Positions 19,797-30,173 of a stretch of 64,000 bases of DNA are shown in pieces. The position numbers and the translations under genes were made by a program. Under the pieces are notes generated by a model, which saw only the letters and a program-made list of their open reading frames with translations, had not been told where the DNA came from and ran no database searches. Where the stretch lies: positions 1,736,001 through 1,800,000 of the forward strand of contig NZ_VFOP01000001.1 of the NCBI RefSeq assembly GCF_006716185.1, in the 5' to 3' direction. This DNA comes from Ornithinicoccus hortensis. GTDB lineage: Bacteria > Actinomycetota > Actinomycetes > Actinomycetales > Dermatophilaceae. Within the stretch, counting starts at the first letter, position 1. Each line of letters opens with the position of its first letter.

Positions 19797-20353
19797 GCCA
19801 GATGACCGCGGCGCGAGCCCCGCGAGGCGCCGTCCGGGCCTCCCGGGCAGGCGCCGCCCGCCCCGCGCCGGGGAACCGTCAGACGACGCAGCGTCCCCGC
19901 CTACGGATCGTCGACGCGGCACCGCGCCGCCAGGGCAACACCGGGTTCGCCCTGCTCTGCATCGCCCTCGTCCTCGGGGGCCTGATGGCCGCGCTGATGC
20001 TCAACATGGCGCGGGGGGAGGGGGCCTTCACGCTCGGGGCACTGACCGCCGAGCAGACCCGCCTGCACGACGAACGGGTGACCCTCGAGGCCGAGCTGAG
20101 CGTGCTGAGCTCCCCGGAGACCATCGCGAAGGAGGCGGACAAGCTGGGCATGGTGCCCTCGCCCTCCACGGCCGTGCTGCGACTTTCCGACGGCGCCGTG
20201 CTCGGCGTGGCGGCAGGGGTCGACGGCAATCAGACCTTTACCGTGGTGACGTCCTCAACGACCGACGAGACCACCTCCGGATCCGACGCCGAGGAAGGGG
20301 CCGGATCGGGCACCACCGACGAGAGTTCCGGGGACGCGGACAAGGAAGGCTGA
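19793..20353 (+). CDS. FtsL-like cell division membrane protein
   Basis: 186 residues, ATGA overlap with rsmH and AAGGAGAA upstream. A basic, Ala/Arg/Pro-rich cytoplasmic N-terminus precedes one transmembrane helix ([19 protein letters not shown], residues ~45-63). A periplasmic leucine-zipper-like coiled coil follows ([21 protein letters not shown]), then [14 protein letters not shown] and a Ser/Thr/Asp-rich tail. Position between rsmH and ftsI and topology match FtsL, which joins FtsB and FtsQ to activate FtsWI. The sequence itself is poorly conserved, so the name rests mainly on context. Confidence 0.8.
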   Translation: MSQMTAARAPRGAVRASRAGAARPAPGNRQTTQRPRLRIVDAAPRRQGNTGFALLCIALVLGGLMAALMLNMARGEGAFTLGALTAEQTRLHDERVTLEAELSVLSSPETIAKEADKLGMVPSPSTAVLRLSDGAVLGVAAGVDGNQTFTVVTSSTTDETTSGSDAEEGAGSGTTDESSGDADKEG

Positions 20354-20356
20354 CCT

Positions 20357-22243
20357 GTGGCGACGAAGCGTCCGACCCCTGCCCGCCGGGCCCGTCGCCG
20401 CTCACCGGCCTCCCGCGGTCTGGTCCACCCGCAGCGCCGGGCGCGGATCATGCTGTTCGGCGTGCTGATCGTGTTCAGCCTGTTCGCCGCCCAACTGGTG
20501 CGGCTGCAGGGCCTGGACGCCGCGTCGGTGTCGGCCGCCGCGCTGGACATGCGGCTGCGGATGGCGACCATCCCGGCGGCGCGCGGCTCCATCGTGGACG
20601 CCAACGGGCTCCCGCTGGCCGAGAGCGTGGAACGCAAGCACATCACCGTCGACTCCACCGCCGTGGTGGAGTACAAGAAGAAGGTCGACGGCGTGACCAC
20701 CACGGTGGGGGCGCAGGGGGCGGCCGAGGACATCGCGGCGGCCACCGGTCGGGACCCGCAGGCGCTGCTGGACATCATGCAGGCCAACCCGGACAGCCAG
20801 TGGGCCTACCTGGTCAAGGACGTCTCTCCCCAGGTCTGGCAGGAGGTGCACGCGCTCGGCATACCGGGCATTTATGCCGAGGACTACTACAAGCGCACCT
20901 ACCCCCGGGGCAGTTCGCACGCCCCGCTGGTCGGCTGGGTCGGTGCCGGGGAGCAGCCGGCCGGCGGCGTCGAGCTCATCTACAACGACCTGCTGACCGG
21001 CACGCCCGGGACCAAGACCTTCGAGAAGGGTGGGGTCGGCCCGACCATCAGCACCGCCGACCACGCGGAGGAGCCGGCCGTCCCCGGCCAGGACGTGCGA
21101 CTCACCATCGACAGCGACCTGCAGTGGTACGCCTACGACGTCATCGAGCAGCGGGTCAAGGAGGCCAAGGCGGTCTCCGGCTACGTGGTGATCACCGACA
21201 TCGACGGCAACGTGCTGGCGCTGGCCAGCTACCCCTCGTTCGACCCGGCCGAGCCGTCGCAGACCTCCGCCGGGATGCGCAACGCGGCCGTCGAGGACGC
21301 CTACGAGCCCGGCTCCACCGGCAAGCTGATCACCGCAGCGGCCGCCCTGGAGGAGGGCCTGGTCGAGCCGGAGACCCCGATCGTGCTGCCCAACCGCCTG
21401 CCGCGGGGCGGCACGCGGTTCAAGGACTCGCACGACCCCGACAACCCCTACGTGACCTTCGCCGGGGCCCTGGCCACCTCCTCCAACATGGGCACCATCC
21501 TGTACGGCGAGGCGCTGGACGACGACGTCTTCTACGAGTACGAGCGCAAGTTCGGGATGGGGAGCACGTCCGGGCTGGGCCTGCCCGGTGAGTCCCCGGG
21601 ACTGCTGTGGGAGCCGTCCAACTGGGGCCCCACGACCAAGTACACGATGCTCTTCGGCCAGGGCCTGACCAGCAACGCCCTGCAGCAGATCGGGGTCTTC
21701 CAGACGATCGCCAACGGCGGGGTCCACATCCCGCCGCGGATCGTCGCCGGCACCCAGGACGAGGACGGCGGATTCGTCGAGGAGCCAGCCCACGAGGGCA
21801 CCAGGGTCGTCACCGAGGAGACGGCCGACACGCTGACCAGCATCATGGAGCACGTGCCGACGCAGGACGGCACGGCGCCCCAGGCCGCGGTCGAGGGGTA
21901 CCGGGTCGCGGGCAAGACCAGCACCGCCGACCGGGTCGACCCCAAGACCGGCAAGTACAACACCGTCACCTCGGCATTCGTCGGCTTCGCGCCCGCCGAG
22001 GACCCGCAGATCATCGTGTCGGTGACCGTGCAGGCGCCCAAGGTGGGCAAGTGGGGTGGCGAGGTCGCCGGGCCGGCGTTCGCCGACGTCATGCGGTTCG
22101 CCCTGCAGCAGCAGGGAATCGAGCCGAGCACGACCGAGTCCCCGGACATCGAGCTCACCTACGACCCGGACGACCCTGCCCCGGGGGAGCCCTCAGGTGT
22201 CACACTGGGCGACATCGCGATCAAGGACGAAGGGAACGACTGA
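20357..22243 (+). CDS. ftsI: penicillin-binding protein FtsI (division transpeptidase)
   Basis: 628 residues from GTG 20357. One N-terminal transmembrane helix (IMLFGVLIVFSLFAAQLV), a PBP dimerisation domain beginning ARGSIVDANGLPLAES, and the transpeptidase domain with SxxK in EPGSTGKLI, SxN as SSN in ATSSNMG, and KTST in RVAGKTSTAD. It cross-links septal peptidoglycan outside the membrane with FtsW. A short C-terminal acidic tail follows. murF starts immediately at the next base, where murE would normally be found. Confidence 0.95.
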   Translation: MATKRPTPARRARRRSPASRGLVHPQRRARIMLFGVLIVFSLFAAQLVRLQGLDAASVSAAALDMRLRMATIPAARGSIVDANGLPLAESVERKHITVDSTAVVEYKKKVDGVTTTVGAQGAAEDIAAATGRDPQALLDIMQANPDSQWAYLVKDVSPQVWQEVHALGIPGIYAEDYYKRTYPRGSSHAPLVGWVGAGEQPAGGVELIYNDLLTGTPGTKTFEKGGVGPTISTADHAEEPAVPGQDVRLTIDSDLQWYAYDVIEQRVKEAKAVSGYVVITDIDGNVLALASYPSFDPAEPSQTSAGMRNAAVEDAYEPGSTGKLITAAAALEEGLVEPETPIVLPNRLPRGGTRFKDSHDPDNPYVTFAGALATSSNMGTILYGEALDDDVFYEYERKFGMGSTSGLGLPGESPGLLWEPSNWGPTTKYTMLFGQGLTSNALQQIGVFQTIANGGVHIPPRIVAGTQDEDGGFVEEPAHEGTRVVTEETADTLTSIMEHVPTQDGTAPQAAVEGYRVAGKTSTADRVDPKTGKYNTVTSAFVGFAPAEDPQIIVSVTVQAPKVGKWGGEVAGPAFADVMRFALQQQGIEPSTTESPDIELTYDPDDPAPGEPSGVTLGDIAIKDEGND

Positions 22244-23665
22244 GTGATCCCGTTGTCGCTGCACGAGGTCGCGGCGGTCACCGGAGGCCGGGTCTTCCCA
22301 GCCGGGTCGGGGGACGTCCTGGTCCGGACCGCCGTGGTGACCGACTCCCGGGAGGCCGATCCCGGGAGCCTCTACGTTGCCCGCCAGGGTGAACACGCCG
22401 ACGGCCACGACTTCGTGGCGGGTGCCGCCGAGCGCGGGGCGGTCGCCGCGCTCACCGACCGCGAGGTGTCCGAGCTGCCCTGCGTGGTCACCCCCGACGT
22501 CCAACAGGCCTTCGCCGACCTCGGCCGGGAGGTGGTGGACCGCTGCACCGCCGCCGGGGGGCTGCGGATCATCGGCATCACCGGGTCCTCGGGCAAGACC
22601 TCGACCAAGGACCTGATGGCCCAGGTGGTCGCCGGGCTGGGCGAGACGGTCGCGCCGATCGCCTCCTACAACTCCGAGGTCGGCGTGCCGCTGACCGTAT
22701 GCCGTCTGGTCGAGTCGACCGCCTACCTGGTCGCCGAGATGGGCGCCTCCGGCGTCGGCCACATCGAGTACCTCACCCGGATCGCGCCGCCCTCCATCGG
22801 CGTCGTGCTCAACGTCGGCACGGCCCACCTCGGCGAGTTCGGCAGCCGACAGGCCATCGCCGACACCAAGGCCGAGCTGGTCCGGGCGCTGCCGGCCGAC
22901 GGCCTCGCCGTGCTGAACGCCGACGACGCAGTGGTGGCCGCGATGGCCGAGAAGACCAGCGCCCGCGTGCTGCTGGTCGGCACCGGACCCGACGCCCAGG
23001 TCCGGGCGGAGGACATCCGGGTCGATGCCCGCGGCCGGGCCGGCTTCCGTCTGCTCCTGCCCGGTGCGGAGCCCCAGGACGTCCAGCTCCGGCTGCACGG
23101 CCCGCACCACGTGGGCAACGCGCTGTCGGTGGCTGCGGTGGCCCAGGAGCTGGGGATGGAGGCCCCCGAGATCGCCCGTGCCCTCGGGGAGGCCGGGCCG
23201 GTGAGCCGGTGGCGGATGGAGGTCCACGAGCTCCCCGGGGGGATCACGCTGGTCAACGACGCCTACAACGCCAACCCCGACTCGATGCGGGCCGCGCTGC
23301 GGTCGCTGGCCTCGATGCGGGGCACCGGCCGGACGTTCGCGGTGGTGGGGGAGATGCGCGAGCTGGGCGAGGACTCCGCGGCCGAGCACCGCGCGGTGGG
23401 CGAGCTCGCGGCACAGCTGGGGATCGACGCCGTGGTGACGGTCGGGCCGGGGGCCCTCCCGGTCGCCGAGGGGTTCGAGTCCGCCGGCGCCACCCGCCCG
23501 GGCGGACCCGGCGCGGTGTTCCGCACCGAGGACGCGGATGCCGCCCGCACGCTGCTCGAGCAGGAACTCGGCGAGGGGGACGTCGCCCTGCTGAAGTCGA
23601 GCCGGGACTCGGGGCTGCGCCTGCTGGGTGATGCGATCGTCGAGGCGGCGGAGGCGAGCGACTGA
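22244..23665 (+). CDS. murF: UDP-MurNAc-tripeptide:D-Ala-D-Ala ligase MurF
   Basis: 473 residues from GTG directly abutting the ftsI stop. ATP-binding [15 protein letters not shown], the Mur-ligase His/Asn region [10 protein letters not shown], and the MurF-diagnostic [12 protein letters not shown] followed by [12 protein letters not shown]. It adds D-Ala-D-Ala to the UDP-MurNAc-tripeptide in the cytoplasm. The motifs distinguish it from MurE, which lacks NDAYNANP and has a diamino-acid recognition site. It overlaps mraY by one base. Confidence 0.95.
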   Translation: MIPLSLHEVAAVTGGRVFPAGSGDVLVRTAVVTDSREADPGSLYVARQGEHADGHDFVAGAAERGAVAALTDREVSELPCVVTPDVQQAFADLGREVVDRCTAAGGLRIIGITGSSGKTSTKDLMAQVVAGLGETVAPIASYNSEVGVPLTVCRLVESTAYLVAEMGASGVGHIEYLTRIAPPSIGVVLNVGTAHLGEFGSRQAIADTKAELVRALPADGLAVLNADDAVVAAMAEKTSARVLLVGTGPDAQVRAEDIRVDARGRAGFRLLLPGAEPQDVQLRLHGPHHVGNALSVAAVAQELGMEAPEIARALGEAGPVSRWRMEVHELPGGITLVNDAYNANPDSMRAALRSLASMRGTGRTFAVVGEMRELGEDSAAEHRAVGELAAQLGIDAVVTVGPGALPVAEGFESAGATRPGGPGAVFRTEDADAARTLLEQELGEGDVALLKSSRDSGLRLLGDAIVEAAEASD

Positions 23666-24780
23666 TGGTGACCGTGCTGCTGTCCGCGGGGATCGCCATG
23701 GTCGTGGCGCTGTTCGGCACACCGCTGTTCATCAAGTTCCTGGTGCGCCGCGGCTACGGCCAGTTCATCCGCGACGACGGACCGACCTCGCACCACACCA
23801 AGCGCGGCACCCCCACGATGGGCGGTGCGGTGATCATCGCCGCGACCCTGCTGGGGTACTTCGGCTCCCACCTGCTGCTCATGCTGCTGGACGCGACCGG
23901 GCTGGTGGAGCTGGGCAGCAACACCTTCACGATCAGCGCCCTGCTGGTGCTCTTCCTGATGGCCGGGCTGGGCCTGGTCGGGTTCCTGGACGACTACATC
24001 AAGATCTCCAAGCAGCGCAGCCTCGGCCTGCGCTCCCACGAGAAGCTGATCGGGCAGACCGCCGTGGCGGTCATCTTCGCGGTGCTCGCCCTGCAGTTCC
24101 CGGGCGACACCTACCGCACCCCGGCCAGCACCGCCATCTCCTTCGTGCGGGACACCAACATCGACTTCGCCGTGTTCGGCACGGTCGGCGGCCTGATCTG
24201 CTTCGTGCTGTGGGCCAACGTGATGATCGCCGGGGCCTCCAACGGGGTGAACCTCACCGACGGCCTGGACGGCCTGGCCACGGGCGCCTCGGTGATGGTC
24301 TTCGGCGCCTACGTGCTCATCGGGATCTGGCAGTTCAACCAGAACTGCCAGATCAACCCCGGTTCGCGCTGCTACGACGTGCGCGACGCCCACGACCTGG
24401 CGGTGGTGGCCGCCTGCGTCGCCGGTGCCTGCTTCGGCTTCCTGTGGTGGAACGCCTCGCCGGCCAAGATCTTCATGGGGGACACCGGCTCGCTCGCCCT
24501 TGGCGGCGCGCTGGCGGGCCTGGCGATCACCACCCACACCCAGTTGCTGATGGCCATCCTGGGCGGGCTGTTCGTGATGATCACCCTCTCGGTCATCATC
24601 CAGGTGGGCTACTTCAAGATGACCCGCAAACGGGTGTTCCGGATGGCGCCGCTGCAACACCACTTCGAGCTCGTCGGGTGGCACGAGATCACCATCGTGA
24701 TCCGGTTCTGGATCATCGCCGGACTGTGCGTCGCCGTGGGCCTGGGCATCTTCTACGCCGAGTGGGTGGTCCAGCTGTGA
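23665..24780 (+). CDS. mraY: phospho-MurNAc-pentapeptide transferase MraY
   Basis: 371 residues with about ten transmembrane helices. Signature segments: [27 protein letters not shown] with the catalytic Asp pair, [30 protein letters not shown]-like (here [15 protein letters not shown]) and [13 protein letters not shown]. It transfers phospho-MurNAc-pentapeptide to undecaprenyl phosphate to make lipid I. Start codon overlaps the murF stop as TGATG; stop overlaps the murD GTG. Confidence 0.97.
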   Translation: MVTVLLSAGIAMVVALFGTPLFIKFLVRRGYGQFIRDDGPTSHHTKRGTPTMGGAVIIAATLLGYFGSHLLLMLLDATGLVELGSNTFTISALLVLFLMAGLGLVGFLDDYIKISKQRSLGLRSHEKLIGQTAVAVIFAVLALQFPGDTYRTPASTAISFVRDTNIDFAVFGTVGGLICFVLWANVMIAGASNGVNLTDGLDGLATGASVMVFGAYVLIGIWQFNQNCQINPGSRCYDVRDAHDLAVVAACVAGACFGFLWWNASPAKIFMGDTGSLALGGALAGLAITTHTQLLMAILGGLFVMITLSVIIQVGYFKMTRKRVFRMAPLQHHFELVGWHEITIVIRFWIIAGLCVAVGLGIFYAEWVVQL

Positions 24781-26321
24781 CCGCGCGTCGCTCCCTGGAC
24801 GACCTCACCCACGGCGCCGCGGACTGGGCCGGCCTCAAGGTCGTGGTCACCGGGCTCGGGGTCAGCGGGTTCGCCGCCGCCGACGCCCTGCTCGAGCGGG
24901 ACGCGAAGGTCACGGTGCTGGACGCCGGGACCGGCCGGCAGCACCAGGAGGAACAGGCCCAGATCCTGCGGGTGCTGGACGCCGACGTCCGGCTCGGGGC
25001 CGAGCACGTGTCCGACCTGCCGGCGGACCTCGCCGATGCCGACCTGGTGGTGACCTCTCCCGGCTGGCGCCCCGACCACCCGGTCCTCACCGCCGCGGCG
25101 GGCCTCGGCATACCGGTCTGGGGAGAGGTCGAGCTGGCCTGGCGGATGCGTCCGCAGGAGGGGGCCGCGCCCTGGCTCACGGTCACCGGCACCAACGGCA
25201 AGACCACCACGGTCCAGATGCTGGCCGCCATCCTCACTGCGGCCGGGTTGCGCGCCACCGCCGCCGGCAACGTCGGCACCCCCATCCTGGAGGCGGTGCT
25301 GCACCCCGAGCCGTATGCCGTGATCGCCGTCGAGCTGTCCAGCTTCCAGCTGCACTGGAGCGAGTCGATCGCCCCGGTGGCCTCCTGCTGCCTGAACGTC
25401 GCCCCGGACCACGTGGACTGGCACGGGTCGTTGGAGGAGTACACCGCGGCCAAGGGCAAGGTCTACGAGCACACCGAGCTGGCCTGCATCTACAACGTGC
25501 AGGACCCGGTCACCGAGCAGTTGGTCCGCGACGCCGACGTCCAGGAGGGGTGTCGGGCCGTCGGGTTCACCCTCGGCACCCCGGGCCTGTCGATGGTCGG
25601 CCTGGTCGAGGACGTGCTGGCCGACCGGGCCTTCATCGAGGAGCGACGGTCCTCGGCCGCCGAGCTGGCCACCCTGGCCGACCTCACCCGGGACGGGGTC
25701 CCCCCGGCGCCGCACCTGGTGGCCGACGCGCTGGCCGCTGCGGCGCTGGCCCGTGCCGTCGGGGTCCCCGTGGCGGCCGTCCGGGACGGCCTGCGGGGCT
25801 TCGAGCCCGACCAGCACCGGATCACCGACGTCGGCGAGGTCGCGGGGGTCCGCTTCGTCAACGACTCCAAGGCGACCAACCCGCACGCAGCCGCCGCCAG
25901 CCTGACCGCCTTCGAGCACATCGTCTGGGTGGCCGGCGGCCAGCTCAAGGGCGCCGACGTCGACGGCCTGGTCGCGGGCGCCCGCGACCGCCTGCGCGCC
26001 GTGGTGCTGCTCGGCCAGGACCGGGAGCAGATCGCCGCCGCCCTGACCCGACACGCGCCCGAGGTCCCGGTCGTGCGGGTGTCCGCCGCCGACACTGGGG
26101 ACATGGGACGTGATGGGCAGCAGACTCGGGGGACCGCGGAGGCCCTGGCGGCGGTGATGGACGAGGTGGTGGACCGGGCCCTCGGCCTGGCCCGCCCCGG
26201 CGACGTCGTGTTGCTGGCACCGGCCGCAGCCTCCCTGGACATGTGGCCCAACTACGGCGCGCGGGGCACCGACTTCACCGGCGCGGTCGCCCGGCGCCGG
26301 GACCGGGGTGAGACCTCGTGA
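24777..26321 (+). CDS. murD: UDP-MurNAc-L-alanine:D-glutamate ligase MurD
   Basis: 514 residues from a GTG overlapping the mraY stop (GTGA). N-terminal UDP-binding [24 protein letters not shown], ATPase P-loop [14 protein letters not shown], central ELSSFQLHW and [12 protein letters not shown], and C-terminal [16 protein letters not shown] with [14 protein letters not shown]. It adds D-Glu to UDP-MurNAc-L-Ala. Slightly longer than typical MurD (about 450), because of an N-terminal 17 residues and a loop near residue 280. Coupled to ftsW by a GTGA overlap. Confidence 0.96.
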   Translation: MTARRSLDDLTHGAADWAGLKVVVTGLGVSGFAAADALLERDAKVTVLDAGTGRQHQEEQAQILRVLDADVRLGAEHVSDLPADLADADLVVTSPGWRPDHPVLTAAAGLGIPVWGEVELAWRMRPQEGAAPWLTVTGTNGKTTTVQMLAAILTAAGLRATAAGNVGTPILEAVLHPEPYAVIAVELSSFQLHWSESIAPVASCCLNVAPDHVDWHGSLEEYTAAKGKVYEHTELACIYNVQDPVTEQLVRDADVQEGCRAVGFTLGTPGLSMVGLVEDVLADRAFIEERRSSAAELATLADLTRDGVPPAPHLVADALAAAALARAVGVPVAAVRDGLRGFEPDQHRITDVGEVAGVRFVNDSKATNPHAAAASLTAFEHIVWVAGGQLKGADVDGLVAGARDRLRAVVLLGQDREQIAAALTRHAPEVPVVRVSAADTGDMGRDGQQTRGTAEALAAVMDEVVDRALGLARPGDVVLLAPAAASLDMWPNYGARGTDFTGAVARRRDRGETS

Positions 26322-27580
26322 CGACGCTCAACCCGTCGCGGGGCCGCGGCGAGCCGGTCGAGCCGCCGTCGATCACGGCCGCCCTCGCCGACCGCCTGCG
26401 GTCGCCGCTGGCGCCCTACTACCTGCTGGCCACGAGCACCGCCATCCTGGTCGCGATCGGCCTGGTCATGGTGCTGTCCGCCTCCAGCATCGGCTCCTAC
26501 TACGACAGCGGCAGCTCCTACACGGTCTTCCTCAACCAGGTGGTCTTCGCCGGTGCCGGGGTGGTGCTGTGCTTGATCGGCAGCCGGTTGCCGATCGGTG
26601 TCTGGAAGAAGCTCGGCCTTATCGGGATCGTGGCGGCCGTCGGGTTGCAGGCCCTGGTCTTCACCCCGCTGGGGATCGACTGGCAGGGCAACCGCAACTG
26701 GGTGCGCCTCGGGCCGTTCCAGCTGCAGCCCTCGGAGTTCGGCAAGATCGCGCTGGTCGTCTTCGGCGCGGTGGTGCTCGCCCGCAAGCGCAAGGTGATC
26801 CACCGGATCGGCCACGTGATCGTGCCGTTCGTCTTCCCGTTCGCACTCATCCTGATCGGCCTCGTCCTGCTCGGGCACGACCTGGGCACGGCGCTGATCC
26901 TGGTCGCGATCACCGGGGGGATGATGTTCACCGCCGGCGTGCAGGCGCGGTGGTTCATCGGGGCCGGTGCCCTCGCCGGGGTCGGCGTGGCCTACCTGGC
27001 CACCTCCAGCGCCAACCGGATGGAGCGGATCGCCGCCTGGATCGGGGACTCCTGCACCAACCCCCACGTGCAGGGCTGCTTCCAGAAGGTGCACGCCGAG
27101 TACGCCCTGGCCGACGGCGGTTGGTGGGGCCTCGGGCTGGGCGAGAGCCGGGAGAAGTGGGGCCTGTTGCCCGAGCCGCACAACGACTTCATCCTGGCCA
27201 TCATCGGCGAGGAACTGGGGCTGCCCGGCACCCTGGCGGTGCTGCTGCTCTTCGTGGTGATCGGCTACGCCTGCTACCGGATCGTGGCGGGGAGCCCGGA
27301 CACTTTCGTGCGGATCGCCGCCGCCGGCGTGATGGTCTGGCTGCTGGCCCAGGCGATGCTCAACATCGGGTCCGTCATCGGGGCGCTGCCGATCATCGGT
27401 GTCCCGCTGCCACTGGTCTCCAGCGGCGGGTCCGCGCTGGTCTCCGCCCTGCTCGGGATGGGCCTGCTGCTGGCCCTGGCCCGTTCCCTGCCGGGGGCCC
27501 GGGAGTCGCTGGCCGCCAAGCCCTCGGTACTCCGGCGCACCCTCGCGGTGCTGCCCACTCCCCGGGTCGGCCGCCGATGA
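26318..27580 (+). CDS. ftsW: lipid II polymerase FtsW (SEDS family)
   Basis: 420 residues, start GTG within a GTGA overlap. Ten hydrophobic helices typical of SEDS proteins. Conserved segments: VMVLSASSIGSYYDSGSSY, GNRNWVRLGPFQLQPSEFGKIALV with the catalytic-type Asp nearby, LLGHDLGTALIL, and the C-terminal PLPLVSSGGSALVSALLGMGLL. It polymerises lipid II into septal glycan together with FtsI. Cytoplasmic tail of about 30 residues after the last helix. Confidence 0.95.
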   Translation: MTTLNPSRGRGEPVEPPSITAALADRLRSPLAPYYLLATSTAILVAIGLVMVLSASSIGSYYDSGSSYTVFLNQVVFAGAGVVLCLIGSRLPIGVWKKLGLIGIVAAVGLQALVFTPLGIDWQGNRNWVRLGPFQLQPSEFGKIALVVFGAVVLARKRKVIHRIGHVIVPFVFPFALILIGLVLLGHDLGTALILVAITGGMMFTAGVQARWFIGAGALAGVGVAYLATSSANRMERIAAWIGDSCTNPHVQGCFQKVHAEYALADGGWWGLGLGESREKWGLLPEPHNDFILAIIGEELGLPGTLAVLLLFVVIGYACYRIVAGSPDTFVRIAAAGVMVWLLAQAMLNIGSVIGALPIIGVPLPLVSSGGSALVSALLGMGLLLALARSLPGARESLAAKPSVLRRTLAVLPTPRVGRR

Positions 27581-28683
27581 ACCCCCCGGGAGCACGGTCG
27601 GTCGTGCTCGCCGGCGGCGGCTCGGCGGGACACGTCAACCCCCTGCTGGCCACCGCCGACTGCCTGCGGCGTCGGGACCCCGACGTGCGGATCACCGTGC
27701 TCGGCACGGCCGAGGGGCTGGAGTCCGAGCTGGTCCCGGCCCGCGGCTACGACCTGCGGGTCGTGCCCAAGGTCCCCTTCCCCCGCCGACCCTCCGGGGC
27801 CGCCGTGCGCTTCCCGGCCCGGATGCGGTCCGCGCTGGTCACCACCCGTGGGGTGCTGGAGGAGGTGGCCGCCCAGGCCGTCGTCGGCTTCGGCGGCTAT
27901 GTCGCCAGCCCCGCCTACCTGGCGGCCCGCCGTGCCGGGGTGCCGATCGTGATCCACGAGCAGAACGCCCGCCCCGGGCTGGCCAACCGGCTCGGCGCAC
28001 GGTTCACCACCCACGTGGGGGTGACCTTCCCGCAGACCAGGCTGCCGCACGGTCGCGTGGTCGGCCTGCCGCTGCGCCGGGAGATCGCCGACCTGGACCG
28101 CGCCGCCCGCCGCGCCGAGGCCCGGGAACACTTCGGGCTGGCCCCGGACGCCACGACCCTGCTCGTCTTCGGGGGATCGTTGGGCGCGTTGCGCCTCAAC
28201 ACCGCCTTCGCCGGGGCCGCCGGCGACGTCACCGGTGCCGGGGTCCAGGTGCTGCACCTGACCGGGGCCGGGAAGGACATCGAGCTGCCGGAGGGCGGCG
28301 GCGTGCCCTACCGGGCCCTGCCCTACACCGACCGGATGGACCTGGCCTATGCCGCCGCCGACCTGGCGGTGTGCCGGGCGGGCGCGGGCACCGTCTGCGA
28401 GCTGGCCGCGGTCGGGCTGCCGGCCGTCTACGTCCCGCTGCCGATCGGCAACGGCGAGCAGCGGTTGAACGCCGCCGACCTGGTGGCCGCGGGTGGTGGG
28501 GTGCTCGTCGCCGACGAGGACGTCACCGCCGGGTGGGTCCGCTCCGAGGTGCTCCCGCTGCTGCAGGACGCCGACCGGCTCGCCACCATGGCCCGGGCCG
28601 CGGCGGTCATGGGCCACCGCGACGCCGACGAGGCGGTCGTGGACATGGTCCTGGACGCCGTCCGGGGAGGCGACGCGGGGTGA
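27577..28683 (+). CDS. murG: undecaprenyl-PP-MurNAc-pentapeptide GlcNAc transferase MurG
   Basis: 368 residues, ATGA overlap with ftsW. GT28 N-terminal glycine loop VVLAGGGSAGHVNPLLA, GFGGYVASPAYLAAR, IHEQNARPGLANR, and in the C-terminal UDP-GlcNAc domain LLVFGGSLGALRLNTAF and VCRAGAGTVCELAAVGLPAVYVPLPI. It converts lipid I to lipid II on the inner membrane face. Coupled to murC by GTGA. Confidence 0.96.
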   Translation: MNPPGARSVVLAGGGSAGHVNPLLATADCLRRRDPDVRITVLGTAEGLESELVPARGYDLRVVPKVPFPRRPSGAAVRFPARMRSALVTTRGVLEEVAAQAVVGFGGYVASPAYLAARRAGVPIVIHEQNARPGLANRLGARFTTHVGVTFPQTRLPHGRVVGLPLRREIADLDRAARRAEAREHFGLAPDATTLLVFGGSLGALRLNTAFAGAAGDVTGAGVQVLHLTGAGKDIELPEGGGVPYRALPYTDRMDLAYAAADLAVCRAGAGTVCELAAVGLPAVYVPLPIGNGEQRLNAADLVAAGGGVLVADEDVTAGWVRSEVLPLLQDADRLATMARAAAVMGHRDADEAVVDMVLDAVRGGDAG

Positions 28684-30173
28684 GCGACGGCGTCAACGAA
28701 CGGTTCGACTTCACCCAGCCGGTTCCTCCCGCGGAGGAGCTGGGGGCGGTGCACTTCATCGCGGCCGGCGGCTCGGGTATGTCGGGGGTGGCCCGGATGT
28801 TCCTCGCCTCGGGGGCGGAGGTGTCCGGCTCGGACGCCGTCGACAGCCCCGCCCTGCAGGCACTGGCCCGCGAGGGGGTGCGGGTCGCCGTGGGCCACGA
28901 CCCGGCGAACCTCGGTGCAGCGCAGACGGTGGTCATCTCCAGCGCCATCCGCGAGTCCAACCCCGAGCTCGTGGCCGCCCGCGCGGCCGGGCTGCGCGTC
29001 CTGCACCGCGCCCAGGGGATCGCCGCGCTGCTCCACGGTCGGGACGCTGTGGCCGTTGCCGGGGCCAACGGCAAGACGACGACCAGCGCCATGCTCGCCT
29101 GGGCCCTCCGGCAGGCCGGCGCGGACCCGGCATACGTGGTGGGATCCCCGATCGGCGGCACCGGCACCAACGCCGCGCCGGGGACCGGCCCCTTCGTGGT
29201 CGAGGCCGACGAGAGCGACGGGTCGTTCCTGGTTTACCGGCCGCAGGTCGCCATCGTCACCAACGTCAAGCCCGACCACCTGGACTTCTACGGCACCGTG
29301 GACAACCTGAGGGCGGCCTACCGGAGGTTCGCCGCAACAATCCGCCCGGGTGGGCTGTTGGCGGCCAGCTCCGACGACCCCGGTGCGGCCGATTTGGCCG
29401 AGCAGCACCGTGACCAGGGCAACCGGGTGCTCACCTTCGGGTCGGGTCCGGCGGCGGACCTGCAGGTGGGGGAGAGCGTCCCGGGGCCCGACGGGCTCTC
29501 GACGCGGGCGGTGCTGACCGACACCCGGTCCGGTGCCACCCACGACCTGCTGGTCCCGATGCCGGGGCGGCACAACGTGCTCAACGCGGCCGCCGCCTAC
29601 CTCGCGGCGACCGCCGGGCTCGGCCTGGAGCCGGACCCGGTGCTGGCCGGGCTCGCGAGCTACCCGGGGACGCACCGCCGGTTCGAGCCCGTCGGCACCG
29701 CCGGTGGGGTGCAGATCATCGACGACTACGCGCACAACCCGGACAAGGTGGCCGCCGTCGTCCAGGCCGGACGTGCCGTCGCCGGACCCGACCGGCGCCT
29801 CGTGGTGCTGTTCCAGCCGCACCTGTACTCCCGGACCCGGGACTTCGCCGAGGAGTTCGCCGCCGGGCTCGCCGCCGCCGACGTGGTGTGCGTGATGGAC
29901 GTCTACGGCGCCCGGGAGGATCCCGTCCCCGGGATCAGCGGTCAGTTGATCATCGACCGGCTCACGCTGCGCGACTTCCGGGGGGAGGCCCGCTTCCTGC
30001 CCCAACGGGACGGGACGGCCCACCATGTCGCCGAGACCGTGCGGCCGGGGGACCTGCTGCTCACCGTGGGCGCCGGCGACGTGACCCGGGTCGGTCCCGA
30101 GGTGCTGGGGCTGTTGGGTGCCGCCGACCGGGCCGCGGACGAGCCGGACCGGCAGGGGCGGGGCGGGTCGTGA
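28680..30173 (+). CDS. murC: UDP-MurNAc:L-alanine ligase MurC
   Basis: 497 residues, GTG in a GTGA overlap with murG. N-terminal VHFIAAGGSGMSGVARMFLA, P-loop AVAGANGKTTTSAML, FVVEADESDGSFL, NVKPDHLDFYG, and C-terminal IIDDYAHNPDKVAAV with VLFQPHLYSRTRDF. It adds L-Ala to UDP-MurNAc, the first peptide step. GANGKTTT replaces the common GTHGKTTT at the P-loop His, a small departure from consensus. Confidence 0.96.
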   Translation: MSDGVNERFDFTQPVPPAEELGAVHFIAAGGSGMSGVARMFLASGAEVSGSDAVDSPALQALAREGVRVAVGHDPANLGAAQTVVISSAIRESNPELVAARAAGLRVLHRAQGIAALLHGRDAVAVAGANGKTTTSAMLAWALRQAGADPAYVVGSPIGGTGTNAAPGTGPFVVEADESDGSFLVYRPQVAIVTNVKPDHLDFYGTVDNLRAAYRRFAATIRPGGLLAASSDDPGAADLAEQHRDQGNRVLTFGSGPAADLQVGESVPGPDGLSTRAVLTDTRSGATHDLLVPMPGRHNVLNAAAAYLAATAGLGLEPDPVLAGLASYPGTHRRFEPVGTAGGVQIIDDYAHNPDKVAAVVQAGRAVAGPDRRLVVLFQPHLYSRTRDFAEEFAAGLAAADVVCVMDVYGAREDPVPGISGQLIIDRLTLRDFRGEARFLPQRDGTAHHVAETVRPGDLLLTVGAGDVTRVGPEVLGLLGAADRAADEPDRQGRGGS

